From the NCBI GenBank assembly GCA_020796225.1, contig CM036754.1:68316000-68379999 (forward strand): a DNA stretch of 64,000 nucleotides, written 5' to 3'. A program made the position numbers and the translations under genes. Below the pieces are notes generated by a model that was not told where the DNA came from, ran no database searches, and worked only from the letters and a program-made list of their open reading frames with translations. This stretch comes from Arion vulgaris. Lineage: Eukaryota; Mollusca; Gastropoda; Stylommatophora; Arionidae. Shown in pieces: positions 10,501 through 19,600 of this stretch (the first letter of the stretch is position 1; every line of letters begins with the position of its first letter).

Positions 10501-13117
10501 GACAAGCTATTTCATGATGATGATATAACAAACACATAGATCTATTCACAAATAACTCAAAAGTTTTTTTAAATGGCTGATGCTACAAATAAGAATAAGA
10601 AAATTAAAGTATTTTGGACGCATACCAACAAAGAGAAAAGGAAGACCACAAAAAAAGATGGATTCAAGATATTATTGATAAGTTGAGCATGATGGTAGCA
10701 GAGGCCTATGAGAGAGAAATTTCAAATACCATTAAAGTGGCAACATTCTATTCAGGACCAGATATTGGATGATGATAATATAACCACATACATAAAAAAT
10801 TATATGAAACAAATGTGTTTGTCCTTACCCTTCTGAAGTCAGACATACTGAAGTTTGGAAGATTATAGTCCCTGTCACCACACATATTACCATCAGCCAA
10901 CAAATAGCGCGGAACACTGTTGGATCTCATCTTACGGTAGGTCTTGTCTTTATTTGAAGATAACGTCAACCTCCCATAAGACATCTCCGAAGAGTCATCA
11001 TTACGGAAGATAGCCTTGGGTGACAAACTTTGCTTGGAGAGGTCAGAGTCTGAATTACAATCAGATGGCATGGCTCTGCGTTCAGGGAACCTAGTATGAG
11101 AGTGTCTATCAGTATGTTGCCACTTATTTCTATATTCTTGCTCTAATGTGCCAGGGTTTTGTGACAATTTGTTACTAAATGGTTGTTTAGTGTGTGTTAA
11201 TTTGGTGCAGACTCTAGGTTTGGTTTCAGAACTGTCAACATGTTGACTAATCAAACCCAAATGTTGACTACTATCTGGTACAGTATTCAACATTTGAGTA
11301 TTGTGTGCAAAGTAAACATCAGGCATATTATCAATGACTGAAATCTTGGATACATCTATCAAACTATCCCTCATATCTCTTATCTCTACATAATTGAAAT
11401 CATCATCTATATGAGATATATGATTTGTTTCCACATCACCAGGGGTAACTCTTCCTGTTGTTTTAATAGGATGTAATTTATTCTCTGACCTTTGTGTTTT
11501 AAGAAATGTGTCTTGTGCCTAAGAAAAACAAAAGCAAAAGTCAAATCAACAAAATTATGGAATTTGATAAACAAAACAAAATATAAAAATTTGTTTTAAA
11601 ATATACAATTAACAACATTGTCAAAATAAATGTGACTGAACCTTCATACCAACCAGTGCTTCTCAAACTGTTTATTTACTAAGCCCCAAAACACAATTTT
11701 GTTCTCAGTAACCACAAAGATGAAATACTTTAACTCTTTCCACGCCCATTTATTTCCTCAATTTTTAAGCAGTTAATTCAAGGAAGTAAAAAAAAATTTA
11801 AAAAAATTACGACCCCAACTACTTATCAATAAATAAACATATATATATTATTATATACTAAATTGAAGAAAACTGGACAACCTAACAGAATAACAAGGTT
11901 AAAAAGTACTATAAGTAAAACAGAAGAAGTAAAACTAGAAAGACTTCTTATAAGGGAAGCAACTCTATGGCGCAGTGTGCGGCTTAAAGCGTGCAACGGA
12001 CTTCCGCCATGGCGCAGTGTGCGGCTTAAAGCGTGGAAAGAGTTAATAACAGTATAGGAACCATTAACTTACACACCTTACACTTTCTGCTGAAAGAGAC
12101 TGAGTACCTATGGGTCTACCCAGAATGGCTATGTACTGAATACTCTCAATGATAACAAGCAGTGACTACATATAAAGATATTCAGCATGTACCAAGCATT
12201 TGAAATGTAACTGATTAACATCTACATAATGAATATTTTCAACTAAATAATTAGTGAGAATTCATGAATTAATAAAACAGCATTGACAAGAGGTCAACAT
12301 TAAACAGCACTGACCCAGAAAATGGTCAATATTAAACAGCAACGGCTTAGAAAATGGTCAGTGGTAAACAGTACTGACCTGGGAAAATGACAAAACTAAA
12401 CATAATTGATTTAAGAAAATTAAACTATTAGTCAAAATGTTACCTAGGTTTGTTTCTTGTACATTGTAAAAACTATCTGATTTCATGTTTTGTAGCTAAT
12501 TCTATTTGTAAATATTTTGGACTGTGAACTAATGAAATCAAATACAGACTATTTATATTCTATTTTTAGAATTGGATTTATGATCTAGAAAAGTTTCACA
12601 TCCCTTTCCACCCATAAATAACTGACTTGACTATAAATATTTTGTAACTGAAACAATATAACAGAAAATGTTGCCCTCTTCAAAATAATAATCAAATATT
12701 GTTTTTTTTCTTCAGAAATGATGTGAAATAGCTTACCTTAACAGGTGTGCTGTGTTGAGGTCCATAGTCATGCACATCACCTAGACATCAGGATTACATA
12801 AGAATCTATCTACATCAGGATTACATAAGAATCTATCTATCATATTTCTCTAAATCAAATAGACATCGGTATAAACAGGATTACCTGACAATTTATCAAT
12901 ATTTTTATAAATCACATAGACATCAGTATAAACATTCACTAGATTAAGTGAGAATGCTCTCCTTTAATCCTATATAACTGTGACACAAGATTACATGGGA
13001 ATGCTCTCCTATAATCCTATACAACTGAGACACAATATTACATGAGAATCTCTCCTATAATCCTATATAACTGAGAGACAAGGGAATGACATACTTACTG
13101 TTTTCAAAAGACAACAT
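1746..13117 (-). CDS. CCDC62: Coiled-coil domain-containing protein 62 orthologue (nine exons, 3' end not found)
   Basis: Exons in transcript order: 13099-13117 (ATG), 12737-12780, 10829-11518, 8285-8477, 7724-7890, 7348-7449, 5770-5941, 2613-2714, 1746-1834. All have GT/AG borders and matching phases, giving 526 codons without a stop. From exon 4 on the protein follows vertebrate CCDC62 segment by segment: NKQRKEIQLLMDELGNRDQE, then HQKQIKAWESD, then SLREFVSARKAFTAREQE, then EREKCKEEVMYSLRKQHKRT. This is a long coiled coil. Family knowledge: vertebrate CCDC62 is testis-enriched, linked to nuclear-receptor coactivation and acrosome formation; function here is unknown. Exons 1-3 add 251 polar, low-complexity residues before the region where the human protein starts. 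The start codon choice is inferred; exons after 1746 were not found. Introns are packed with repeats. Confidence 0.82.
1880..2215. repeat. AT-rich cryptic array (CACACATATATATTT-like)
   Basis: An irregular array built from TTTCACACATATA and similar words, in the CCDC62 intron after exon 8. The minus-strand reading (about 1899-2120) is open only because of the repeat (CEMYM/CEIY units) and is not a gene. The following stretch to 2612 shows nothing recognisable. Confidence 0.8.
2704..3020. repeat. 49-bp minisatellite starting inside CCDC62 exon 8 and copying its acceptor
   Basis: About six copies of a 49-bp unit beginning TTACAATTAGCTGAAGATG. The first copy overlaps the start of the minus-strand exon 2613-2714. 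On the minus strand each unit repeats the real junction CTTCAG/CTGATTGTAA as CTTCAG/CTAATTGTAA or a close variant, so the acceptor AG and about ten exon bases are duplicated upstream. The unit length is not a multiple of three, so use of a decoy acceptor would shift the frame. Confidence 0.85.
3060..3756. repeat. 42-bp minisatellite with 84-bp higher-order pattern
   Basis: About 16 copies of a unit with ATACATGTGTATAAATCTAT and CTATTATTATATAAG. Successive units alternate between AAGCAAGAG and AAGAAAGAA, giving an 84-bp dimer as the true period. The array is split by a LINE fragment at 3757-4423 and continues at 4424-4555. It lies in a CCDC62 intron. Confidence 0.85.
3757..4423 (-). mobile_element. 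RTE-like LINE 3' fragment inserted in the 42-bp array
   Basis: The minus strand encodes the LINE C-terminal region, including EFKYLGSIF-like and MKWFGHLIRMHPNSTVYRV motifs and a basic RKRW segment. The body is nearly identical to the plus-strand copy at 32280-32825. It ends in a GAAGAAAGAAGAAG-type 3' tail at 3757, and array units lie on both sides, so it is a 5'-truncated target-primed insertion. High identity to the second copy suggests recent activity. Confidence 0.85.
4424..4600. repeat. Continuation of the 42-bp array plus (TA)n
   Basis: Three more diverged copies of the same unit, followed by a TA dinucleotide run near 4558-4588. From 4600 to about 5020 there is only intronic sequence with a short GA run (about 4936-4952). 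Confidence 0.8.
5020..5262 (-). mobile_element. I-type LINE 3' end
   Basis: The minus strand encodes the C-terminus of the I-type LINE family seen more fully at 41671-43290: LQELKVKCGVARQERYAG, then RIVNQQRTGVVSRH, then RSEHLW. It stops at about 5055 and ends in an ACTAAACTAAACTAAAC tail. Sister 3' ends lie at 9100-9545 (minus), 22120-22300 (plus) and 41665-43310 (plus). Confidence 0.75.
5262..5490 (-). mobile_element. tRNA-derived SINE-like sequence fused to the LINE 3' end
   Basis: On the minus strand the sequence from about 5488 resembles a tRNA head: GTAGTGTAGTTGTTAGTG fits an A box and GGTTCAATTCC is a perfect B box. A body of about 170 bp follows, then runs without a visible break into the I-type LINE tail at 5262. 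This looks like a SINE whose 3' part comes from its partner LINE, or a SINE and LINE joined by chance. No clear target duplication was found. Confidence 0.6.
5540..5665. repeat. 16-bp tandem repeat
   Basis: About eight degenerate copies of a CATCAGGGGCCCACTT unit, directly downstream (minus strand sense) of CCDC62 exon 7 and before the SINE-like sequence. Confidence 0.8.
6115..6420 (+). mobile_element. RTE-like LINE 3' fragment
   Basis: The plus strand encodes QIKWFGHLTRMP and ARGRPRKDG, the basic C-terminal motif of RTE-like LINEs, with frame damage afterwards. It sits in the CCDC62 intron between exons 6 and 7. Confidence 0.65.
6495..6790 (-). mobile_element. About 290-bp dispersed non-autonomous element, copy 1
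   Basis: The minus strand carries AGCAAAGAATAG, a GTAAGATGCGACTGAGG segment, AAGCTACCCTAGTAAATAAA, TTTGATGTGCTGGCCTAC and a purine-rich GAAGAAG 3' end. Related copies are at 23945-24215 (plus) and 55052-55210 (minus), with a partial one near 20440-20520. Similar sequences occur in leader regions of invertebrate LINEs, so it may be a short LINE derivative. It has no ORF. Confidence 0.6.
7085..7130. repeat. GA-rich microsatellite
   Basis: An interrupted GAGAGAGTGAGAGAGAGAG run in the CCDC62 intron. The rest of 6790-7347 shows nothing recognisable. Confidence 0.8.
7960..8272. repeat. ACAACACATA-type array filling a CCDC62 intron
   Basis: An irregular array of CACATATAACAACACACAAC words occupying nearly the whole 394-bp intron between the exons at 8285-8477 and 7724-7890. 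Minus-strand readings of CVVICVVL type are open by composition only. Confidence 0.85.
8518..8915. repeat. 74-bp minisatellite upstream of CCDC62 exon 4
   Basis: About five and a half copies of a unit with CTTCAGACTGTCTAACATG, AGGAGTAGAA, GCAAGTTGCTGTAACAAGAA and GTGATAACTTTAACACAAGT. It begins about 40 bp from the minus-strand acceptor at 8478 but does not include it. Confidence 0.85.
9095..9545 (-). mobile_element. I-type LINE 3' end with RNase H remnant
   Basis: The minus strand reads PGHADIKLNERVDRFSD, the end of an RNase H domain, then KCGVAKQVVYAG and RIVNQQITGAISH, matching the C-terminus of the element at 41671-43290. Several frameshifts and stops are present. The tail at about 9095 carries TTAACTAG-like words. 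This is a more decayed relative of the copy at 5020. Confidence 0.7.
9777..10429. mobile_element. Long foldback (inverted-repeat) element
   Basis: Two arms of about 310 bp, roughly 85% alike by eye, point at each other across a spacer of about 40 bp near 10085-10125. Matching landmarks include TTGCCATGGAAACAATA, CCTAAGGCTCTGAA, TTGTAATATCTAAAA and GGATATATTAAATATT. The ends are GAGGGGATTC at 9777 and GAATCCCC at 10429, flanked by TTAA on both sides (a TA duplication is also possible). No ORF. An RNA copy, for example within the CCDC62 pre-mRNA, would form a long hairpin. Confidence 0.85.
10575..10780 (+). mobile_element. RTE-like LINE 3' tail fragment
   Basis: The plus strand has remnants of KVFWTHTNKEKRKTT and the tail sequence that also ends the LINEs at 32900-32950 and 47555 (loss of a hydrophilic C-terminus, then ATTGGATGATGAT). 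It ends about 50 bp from the donor of CCDC62 exon 3. Confidence 0.6.
11730..12046. mobile_element. TTAA-flanked piggyBac-like MITE, about 317 bp
   Basis: Perfect 12-bp terminal inverted repeats CTCTTTCCACGC and GCGTGGAAAGAG are flanked by TTAA on each side (11730-11733 and 12043-12046). TTAA target duplication is the mark of piggyBac-like and Kolobok transposons. The interior has a 27-bp duplication containing GGCGCAGTGTGCGGCTTAAA and no transposase. It lies in the CCDC62 intron between exons 2 and 3. Confidence 0.75.
12285..12400. repeat. Degenerate ~31-bp tandem repeat
   Basis: Three or four imperfect copies of a TAAACAGCACTGACC...AATGGTCA unit. The stretch 12400-12736 shows nothing else. 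Confidence 0.6.
12770..13085. repeat. Degenerate tandem repeats between CCDC62 exons 1 and 2, including an acceptor-like segment
   Basis: ATCACCTAGACATCAG at the acceptor of exon 2 recurs as ATCAAATAGACATCGG and ATCACATAGACATCAG about 85 and 145 bp away. A 27-bp direct repeat (CATCAGGATTACATAAGAA) and three copies of an AATGCTCTCCTATAATCCTA unit fill the rest of the intron. The duplicated acceptors have lost their AG. Confidence 0.6.
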
Positions 13118-13779
13118 ATCACTTTGAGAATTTGCACTTAACCAGTGAACAAGATTTTGCTAGTGTAAAAAGTTCGGCTGAAAATAGATGCAAAAACACA
13201 TTTTTAACAAAGACATACGTCACTAGAAAAATAATTGAAATGTATCCTTTTTGAGATATTAAATAACATTATTGTGTACAACTAATGTTCTTTAACACAT
13301 TTTCTACTAATTGCTGCATACTGTGTCATGGTTAACTATTAAAATAAACCAAATGCAGCAAAGTGTGCCAATCATTGTTTCATGTAAAATTAGTGCTAAA
13401 GTACATTAATGTAAGTGAGACAGACTCTATTAAATAGTAAGTTATTTTCAATATAAAAAACATTTTCTTGAGAATCTTCATAAATCTGTTGTGCTGTTCA
13501 ACTGTTTGTCTATAGCTGCGCTGTACAACGTGGTGCCTGGCACACATGTCATATATTCATGGCACCCTATTTTGCTCTGGCGGCTTTAAAGATAATAAAA
13601 TATCAAGAGAACAAAAACTAATTTTTCAGTTTTTTCATAGCAATTCCATGAACATGATTTTCCCACTTTTGCAACTAACCATTCTACTGCTCTCTTACCC
13701 AACTCTGTTTTTCCTTGAATAAAGTGTCGACATGTCAACTAATTTAATGTTGCTATTGTTATTATTTTGAAAAAATAAA

Positions 13780-14070
13780 GAACACTGATGTCCTGAAAGA
13801 ACTAAATGTTAAAGAGAATTGGCTGATAAACAACATACTATACAGAAAAATTACATACTTTGGTCACATCAAGCAACACGATGGCCTGAAAAGAACAATA
13901 CTAGACGACAGGGTCCCAGGACGCAGAGGCAGACCAAGAAGAAGATGGCTACAAGATATTAAAGAAACCATGAATATGACCATCGAGGAAGTGGGTGAAC
14001 TGGCTAGAGACAGAGTGAATTTCAGATGGGCTGCAAAGAGAGCAACGTCCTATAAAGGATACGCACCTTG
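13780..14070 (+). mobile_element. RTE-like LINE C-terminal fragment
   Basis: The plus strand reads ITYFGHIKQHDGLKRTIL, then GRRGRPRRRWLQDI, then ARDRVNFRWAAKRATSY, ending in a GATGATGAT tail at about 14070. This is the usual C-terminus of an RTE-like LINE, 5' truncated. It sits in the gap between CCDC62 and DENR. Confidence 0.8.
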
Positions 14071-14089
14071 ATGATGATTGTTATTATTA

Positions 14090-14860
14090 TTAGTAGTAGT
14101 AATGCAATCATAAACAACAATGAACACAAACTTCAACAACACATAAATGCACTGCAAGCGACATGTGAAAATTATGATATGAAAATTAACACCTCCAAAA
14201 CAGAAGTCATGACAATAAGTAGGTCAACAGGTCAACTAAATATACACGTGAATAATGTAAAAATACAACAGACTCCAGAATTCAAATATCTCAGGAGTAT
14301 ATTCACAGCAGATGGAAAGATGGACAGAGAAATCAAGACTAGATGCCAGGAGGCAAACGCAGTGACATACCAACTGTCACCACTATTAAAACATCCAAGC
14401 ATTAACATGGCAATCAAACGACAACAGATAAACTGCATATTTATTTCAACTCTCTGCTATCTGTGCCAAACATGGCCTCTAAGACTCAAGAAAGAAAGAT
14501 TACAACATGTGAAATGAGATGTCTATGAAAATCTGTCAACGTTACAAGGAGAGATAGAGTGAGAAACGAGAATATCAGAAGTATCGTTGGTACTATACCA
14601 TGCATACAGTACATCGAGAAGCAAAGAATCAAGTGGTTCAGCCATCTAATGAGAATGGAACCACATTTACTACCATCACGTGCCTACAATAATCGACACT
14701 CAGGACGCAGAGCACGAGGCAGGTCAAGAACACGATGGATAGATAACATCTCAGAGTCCCTGCGAAAGCATGAACTGACAACGTCAAGCGCAACACGCCT
14801 GGCACAAGATAGAAAACTAACTCTCCCCACGACGCTTCATGGCAAATGTGGTTAAGATAA
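14090..14860 (+). mobile_element. Second LINE fragment (RT thumb and C-terminus)
   Basis: The plus strand encodes KINTSKTEVMTISR, EFKYLRSIFTADGKMDREI, then after a frameshift near 14515 QRIKWFSHLMRMEP and RRARGRSRTRWIDNI. It is related to, but clearly different from, the family at 31930-32950. It follows another LINE 3' end directly, in the same orientation. Confidence 0.8.
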
Positions 14861-14924
14861 GATAAATAATGCAATCGTCACAATGCGCCCGCACCTTCAT
14901 TCAGATGCACACCAATATATAAAA

Positions 14925-15025
14925 TCGCTGGTCTATAATATACATAAATCATACAATATGCTGTGTTGTTCTAATGTTTGTCTATAATATACATAAATCA
15001 TACAATATGTTGCGTTCTAATGTTT
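14925..15025. repeat. Short direct duplication
   Basis: Two copies of a segment with TCTATAATATACATAAATCA and TACAATATG. Downstream at about 15215-15255 a TTGATAAAGGTATTTTGG sequence resembles a decayed PLE tail. No gene is visible from 15260 to 16300. Confidence 0.6.
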
Positions 15026-16339
15026 GTCTAGTAAAGAACTTGTTTTCATACCAGGTGGTATAATGAGGAATATGGTGTTAGGTCCATACTTTTGTTTGAC
15101 CAATGACATACAATGTCCAGTTTTTATATGTCTAGGTATTCATGTCACTAATTCTATTTCTGTTATCAAACCATATCATAAATTAATTTGATTTGTGCAT
15201 CTTTTGTGTGCACTTTGTAATTGATAAAGGTATTTTGGTTAAAATGTCAACATTGTTAGTTATTATACTTTTCTTGTTTTATTTTCTTCTTCATATATTA
15301 AATATGATCCTGAAAAACATATGTGCAAACAAGAATACCACACTATAACAGATATACACAGAAGAGTAGTTGGTACAAAGTGTGTTCAGAAAACTGGAAT
15401 AATAGTACAAAGTTTGTACTGAGAAAAAAGGAATAAAAGACAAAGTGGTATCAAAAACTGGAGTAACGTTTATTAATTTCTAGTAGACAAGATAGTAGTA
15501 GTCTGACTATGTAACAACATGAGTCTCTGAACCAATAATTATTGTTCTCTGTGTATATTATCTACCTTGTTGCTTCTCCCACAAAACAAGTCGAATGAAA
15601 TTAACCTTCTCACTTCAGGTCTGCTGATGAGTGAAGCTTCCTGCATATTTTATATGACTCTGAGACATGACATGTGACAAACAATATCTATTACAAACAG
15701 ACCATCATCAAAAGATGTATGTATTGCATATACTGATAATCATTGTCACAATAAGTAATATAAAATACAGGTGTATGGAAAAGACCAAGACAGTACAAAA
15801 CAGCTGGAGTTTAAAGAAAAGAAGTAGAAAAGGATTGGACACATTCCAAAATTTATTATGAATTTATAACCATTAAGATGTAGCTATCATACTTTATTTC
15901 ACACAATGCAATGACAACAGGCTTTTGGTATTGACCTCCAGTGGTAGTTTATTTTGCAATATGAACATGAACAAAGCACACATGTTATCTTTAACAAAAT
16001 TGTCTGTTTTTATGAGCAAAGTGACGGCAAATTAGATTAGTATGTGAATGTGTATAATGTAATTGTAATAAAACTTATAATTGTTGATTATAAATAATTT
16101 GTTTTTATTTTTATATTAAGTTTAAGATCTTAAAGATCATGAAATTCTAGACATTGAAAATATAGATGCACGCACACTCCTTACAATTATTGTTTGAAGC
16201 TGCTAGCGATTTTCTGACTTGCTGCTATACTTGTTTCCTTGCTTGCGCTTTCTTGTCTCACCAAACTTTAAAGCCAAACTGCTTGGAACTATTGCCATTT
16301 TGTTGCTGCTCGAAACAAGTACAGGCTTCCCCCGTTGCC

Positions 16340-16668
16340 AACAAGACCTACTTCCGTCAGACAAAATAACAGCCATAAAATGAGATCTTTTCAATTGCAA
16401 GAAACAATAAATTACATTTATTTTTGGACTTTGCTTTTTATATACAAAAATAAATTTCAAATGTGTCTATTAAGTCAGTCCTAGTTTTTGAAATTAGAAA
16501 TAGATAATAATATATACACAGCTAAATTAATATGGTATATTAGCTTTATTATAATTTGATATTTAGAAACGAAATAATGTAGATCTTTCAAAATCGCCAA
16601 CGATTCATAAAAAATTAGAGCACCGAAACGAAACGGAAGTTCAACGACGGCTGCTGCCAAAAAGTAAA
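16340..16668 (+). promoter_or_regulatory. Candidate DENR promoter with two ETS-type sites
   Basis: ACTTCCGT at 16350-16357 and ACGGAAGT at 16633-16640 are ETS-type motifs in opposite orientation; the second is about 30 bp before the DENR start codon. This motif is frequent in promoters of housekeeping translation genes. A GC-richer patch surrounds them in otherwise AT-rich DNA. No TATA box is evident. The transcription start and any shared control with CCDC62 are inferred. Confidence 0.45.
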
Positions 16669-19600
16669 ATGGCTGAAGCAGTCGCAAAACCATTTCTTGA
16701 ATACCCTGGACCTTTGCCTGGAGTAAAGTACCCTCTTAAAGTGTTTTACTGCGGAGGTAACATGTTGTTTTATATTGTCATTATTTTTCAAAATTTGTTC
16801 CTCACACCGATATACATAGATTACTACTATTTAAAAAAATCAAATACAATATTCTTCGTCTCTATAATTAATTAATTATTTAATTCAAATTGTGGTTGTC
16901 TCTTCTGAATGACTCTCCGTCTTTCTGCTTGATTCTGTGTGTTGCTATTGATTGACATTCAATGTCACATTGTATTGGTCGATTCTGTTTTCGGCATAAA
17001 AGTAAAGTACATATCTGCTAAGTACTATGGTGTTTAACTTAAAACTACATGGGTTCTCTAAAAGTACTTAATGAATGAAATCAAGATAATCATAAGCAAC
17101 TACCAACTTTTATATAATAAAGTTTATAATAATAATACTAATTTAACTAATAATAGTTGATAATAAACTTTCGAGTTTCGTGTTGTAAAGTGTAGTGACT
17201 CAGTAGTGAGTAGTTCAGTATCAGTAGTGTAGACAGTGATGTGTAGAGTCTAGACTGAGCGTAGTGTTGCGGTCACTCACTCACACTGCACCGACGCAGT
17301 GTAATTGACTTAGTGACTGCTAAGTGCTGTAACTCACTGCTGATGTGGTCATTGGGATGACTGCTGTGCTCGGTGTGGCCATGTGTAATCTCACCTTATC
17401 TAGATTGACGTCTTGAAGTAACTCAAAACAGTCATTTGAGTCATACATGGATGATGGTGATCTGACTCTGTGCTTCATGATCATCTTTTGTATATTGACT
17501 TGGTTTTGAGTTTTGCACAGGTCGATTTGCTTGGGAAGAATCTTACCGTTATTATTTATTAAATTATGATTAAATATAATGGAACCAGAGCATGACACCC
17601 GCTACAAACAATTAGCTGTAATTGAATTCTTGGTAGCAGAAGAAAAATGCAGGGAAAATATACACAAAGGTTTGTGTGTGGAAGTTCTGCTGTCAATAGA
17701 AGCACAGTTGAAATCTGGTTTCAGACGACTGTATAGTTACTTAACTGGATGCTGGAAACATCCAATTTTTGTGAACTATACATTTTTGCTTCATTATCTT
17801 TTCTCAGGTGAGAAAAAATATTATGAGGTATTACTTTATGAACAACCTTGAGTACAAGAAGGACATATATGCCTTTCTTTGGTGCTGGCATAAAGCTGTA
17901 GAAGTTGATGTAGATTATGTGAGAAAATAGAATGTGTAAAGGGTATATTCAGTTATGTTGTGCATGAATTTCATGCATATTGCATTCATAATTTTTTATT
18001 AAAAAATATCATTACTTTCCAAACAGTCCTCTCGTAGTAACTAGCTAAATTTGTGTGTGTCGTTGGTTCAAATGTATTTTTTTCTGTTTGGAATAACATT
18101 TATTTGTTACAAATATTAACTAATTTGGTTTTTTTGTATTTCCAGAATGTGGAGTTCCAGTAGAGGTAGGCTGTTTGTTGTTAAATATAATCTGAAAATA
18201 AGCATAAAAGAGTAGACATTTCAAAGTTACATTTATCTGTATCTTGTTGTACAGAGATTTTAGAAATCTACTGTTATTTGTCAGCAAATTTGTATGATAG
18301 TGGGGACTTATATTCTTATTACAATGAAAAAGGAAGGATAAAGATTTGAAATAGTAGTCTCCACCGATGAACAAACACGATAATACATATATATGATGAA
18401 AATAAGAAGTCTACAAGTTGGACAATGTTTTTTAAAAATGTGATTGATTGAATAGATGCATCGAATGCTGACTGCAATGAATGACCAACACTTTCTATAT
18501 CTTGCCATAGTGGTGTTTTCTGTCAAACTATATCTTTTCCATCATTTAATGTCTCACTCCTAATTATATCACTGTCACTCCAGTATGGATTTTATCAGCG
18601 TCATGTCTCTTTATCTGTTCACAATATTTGACTTGTCTCTGTTGTTACACAAATTGTTATTTGAATGTCAATGTCAGTCATTATTTGCTCTTATATTTTT
18701 CTTTCAAAATTCTATTGTGTCATGATTAGTCAGTTGTGACAGCTTGTCATGAATGCAGCATACACTCTGCGGTCCATCACATCCGCTAAATATTCATACA
18801 CTATATACTATTACTTGAGAATCAATCAGTTTTCATCCCTCGCTTAAATAGAAGTGTTCTCCTGCTAAAATGTAACTCGTGCAGGTGTTGCTTTACAGTG
18901 AACACTTGACTGTTTCGACTATTTTTTCGCAGTCATTCATCTTTTAACGCTAAGACTTCTAAGACGTAGAATTTGTAAAAGTGCTTACCACAATTGCTTC
19001 TAGAATTTAAAACAACATTAGAAGTAATATATTAATAAAGAGAGGAAGTAAAACATGGTGACTTAGCTCTAGGTAAACCTGAAAATGGTATACATAAAAA
19101 CTGCAACATTTTAAATAGATTATGTAATATACTAGTCACATATATCAGAGACTTGGCAGGCTTTGTTTTGTTGACACTTTTTTCCTCTTTGGTATGTCCT
19201 GAGTAAGTAAGTCTTAGAGCACAGCACTTAGCGAGAGAACTCTGGACAGTTGAACATGATGGTCAGACAAGACGTGGACAAACAAATGTAAAATTGTCGG
19301 TTCTGTGATCACATATACCAGCCAATATAGTGCATGATGACATACTTCTGGTTTCTTATATCATTTGTTAGTTTGTTTTTAAAAAAATAAAGGACCACAA
19401 GAAATTGTTTGTTGGTACGTAAATATGTTTTTGTCATGAAATCTGGCCATGTTTCTACCATTTCTTTCCAAACAGTATTGTGATAATTATCCAAACTATG
19501 AGAAGTGCAAAACTTGGATGCAGAAGAATATGCCAGATGAATTTGAAAAACTCAAAGTTGATAAAGGTAGCATATGATCTTGTTCTGTCCAACAAATATG

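Noticed and set aside
16166..16369. 67-codon ORF upstream of DENR as an upstream ORF or small gene
   Set aside because: No start context, no homologue, and it overlaps the likely promoter.
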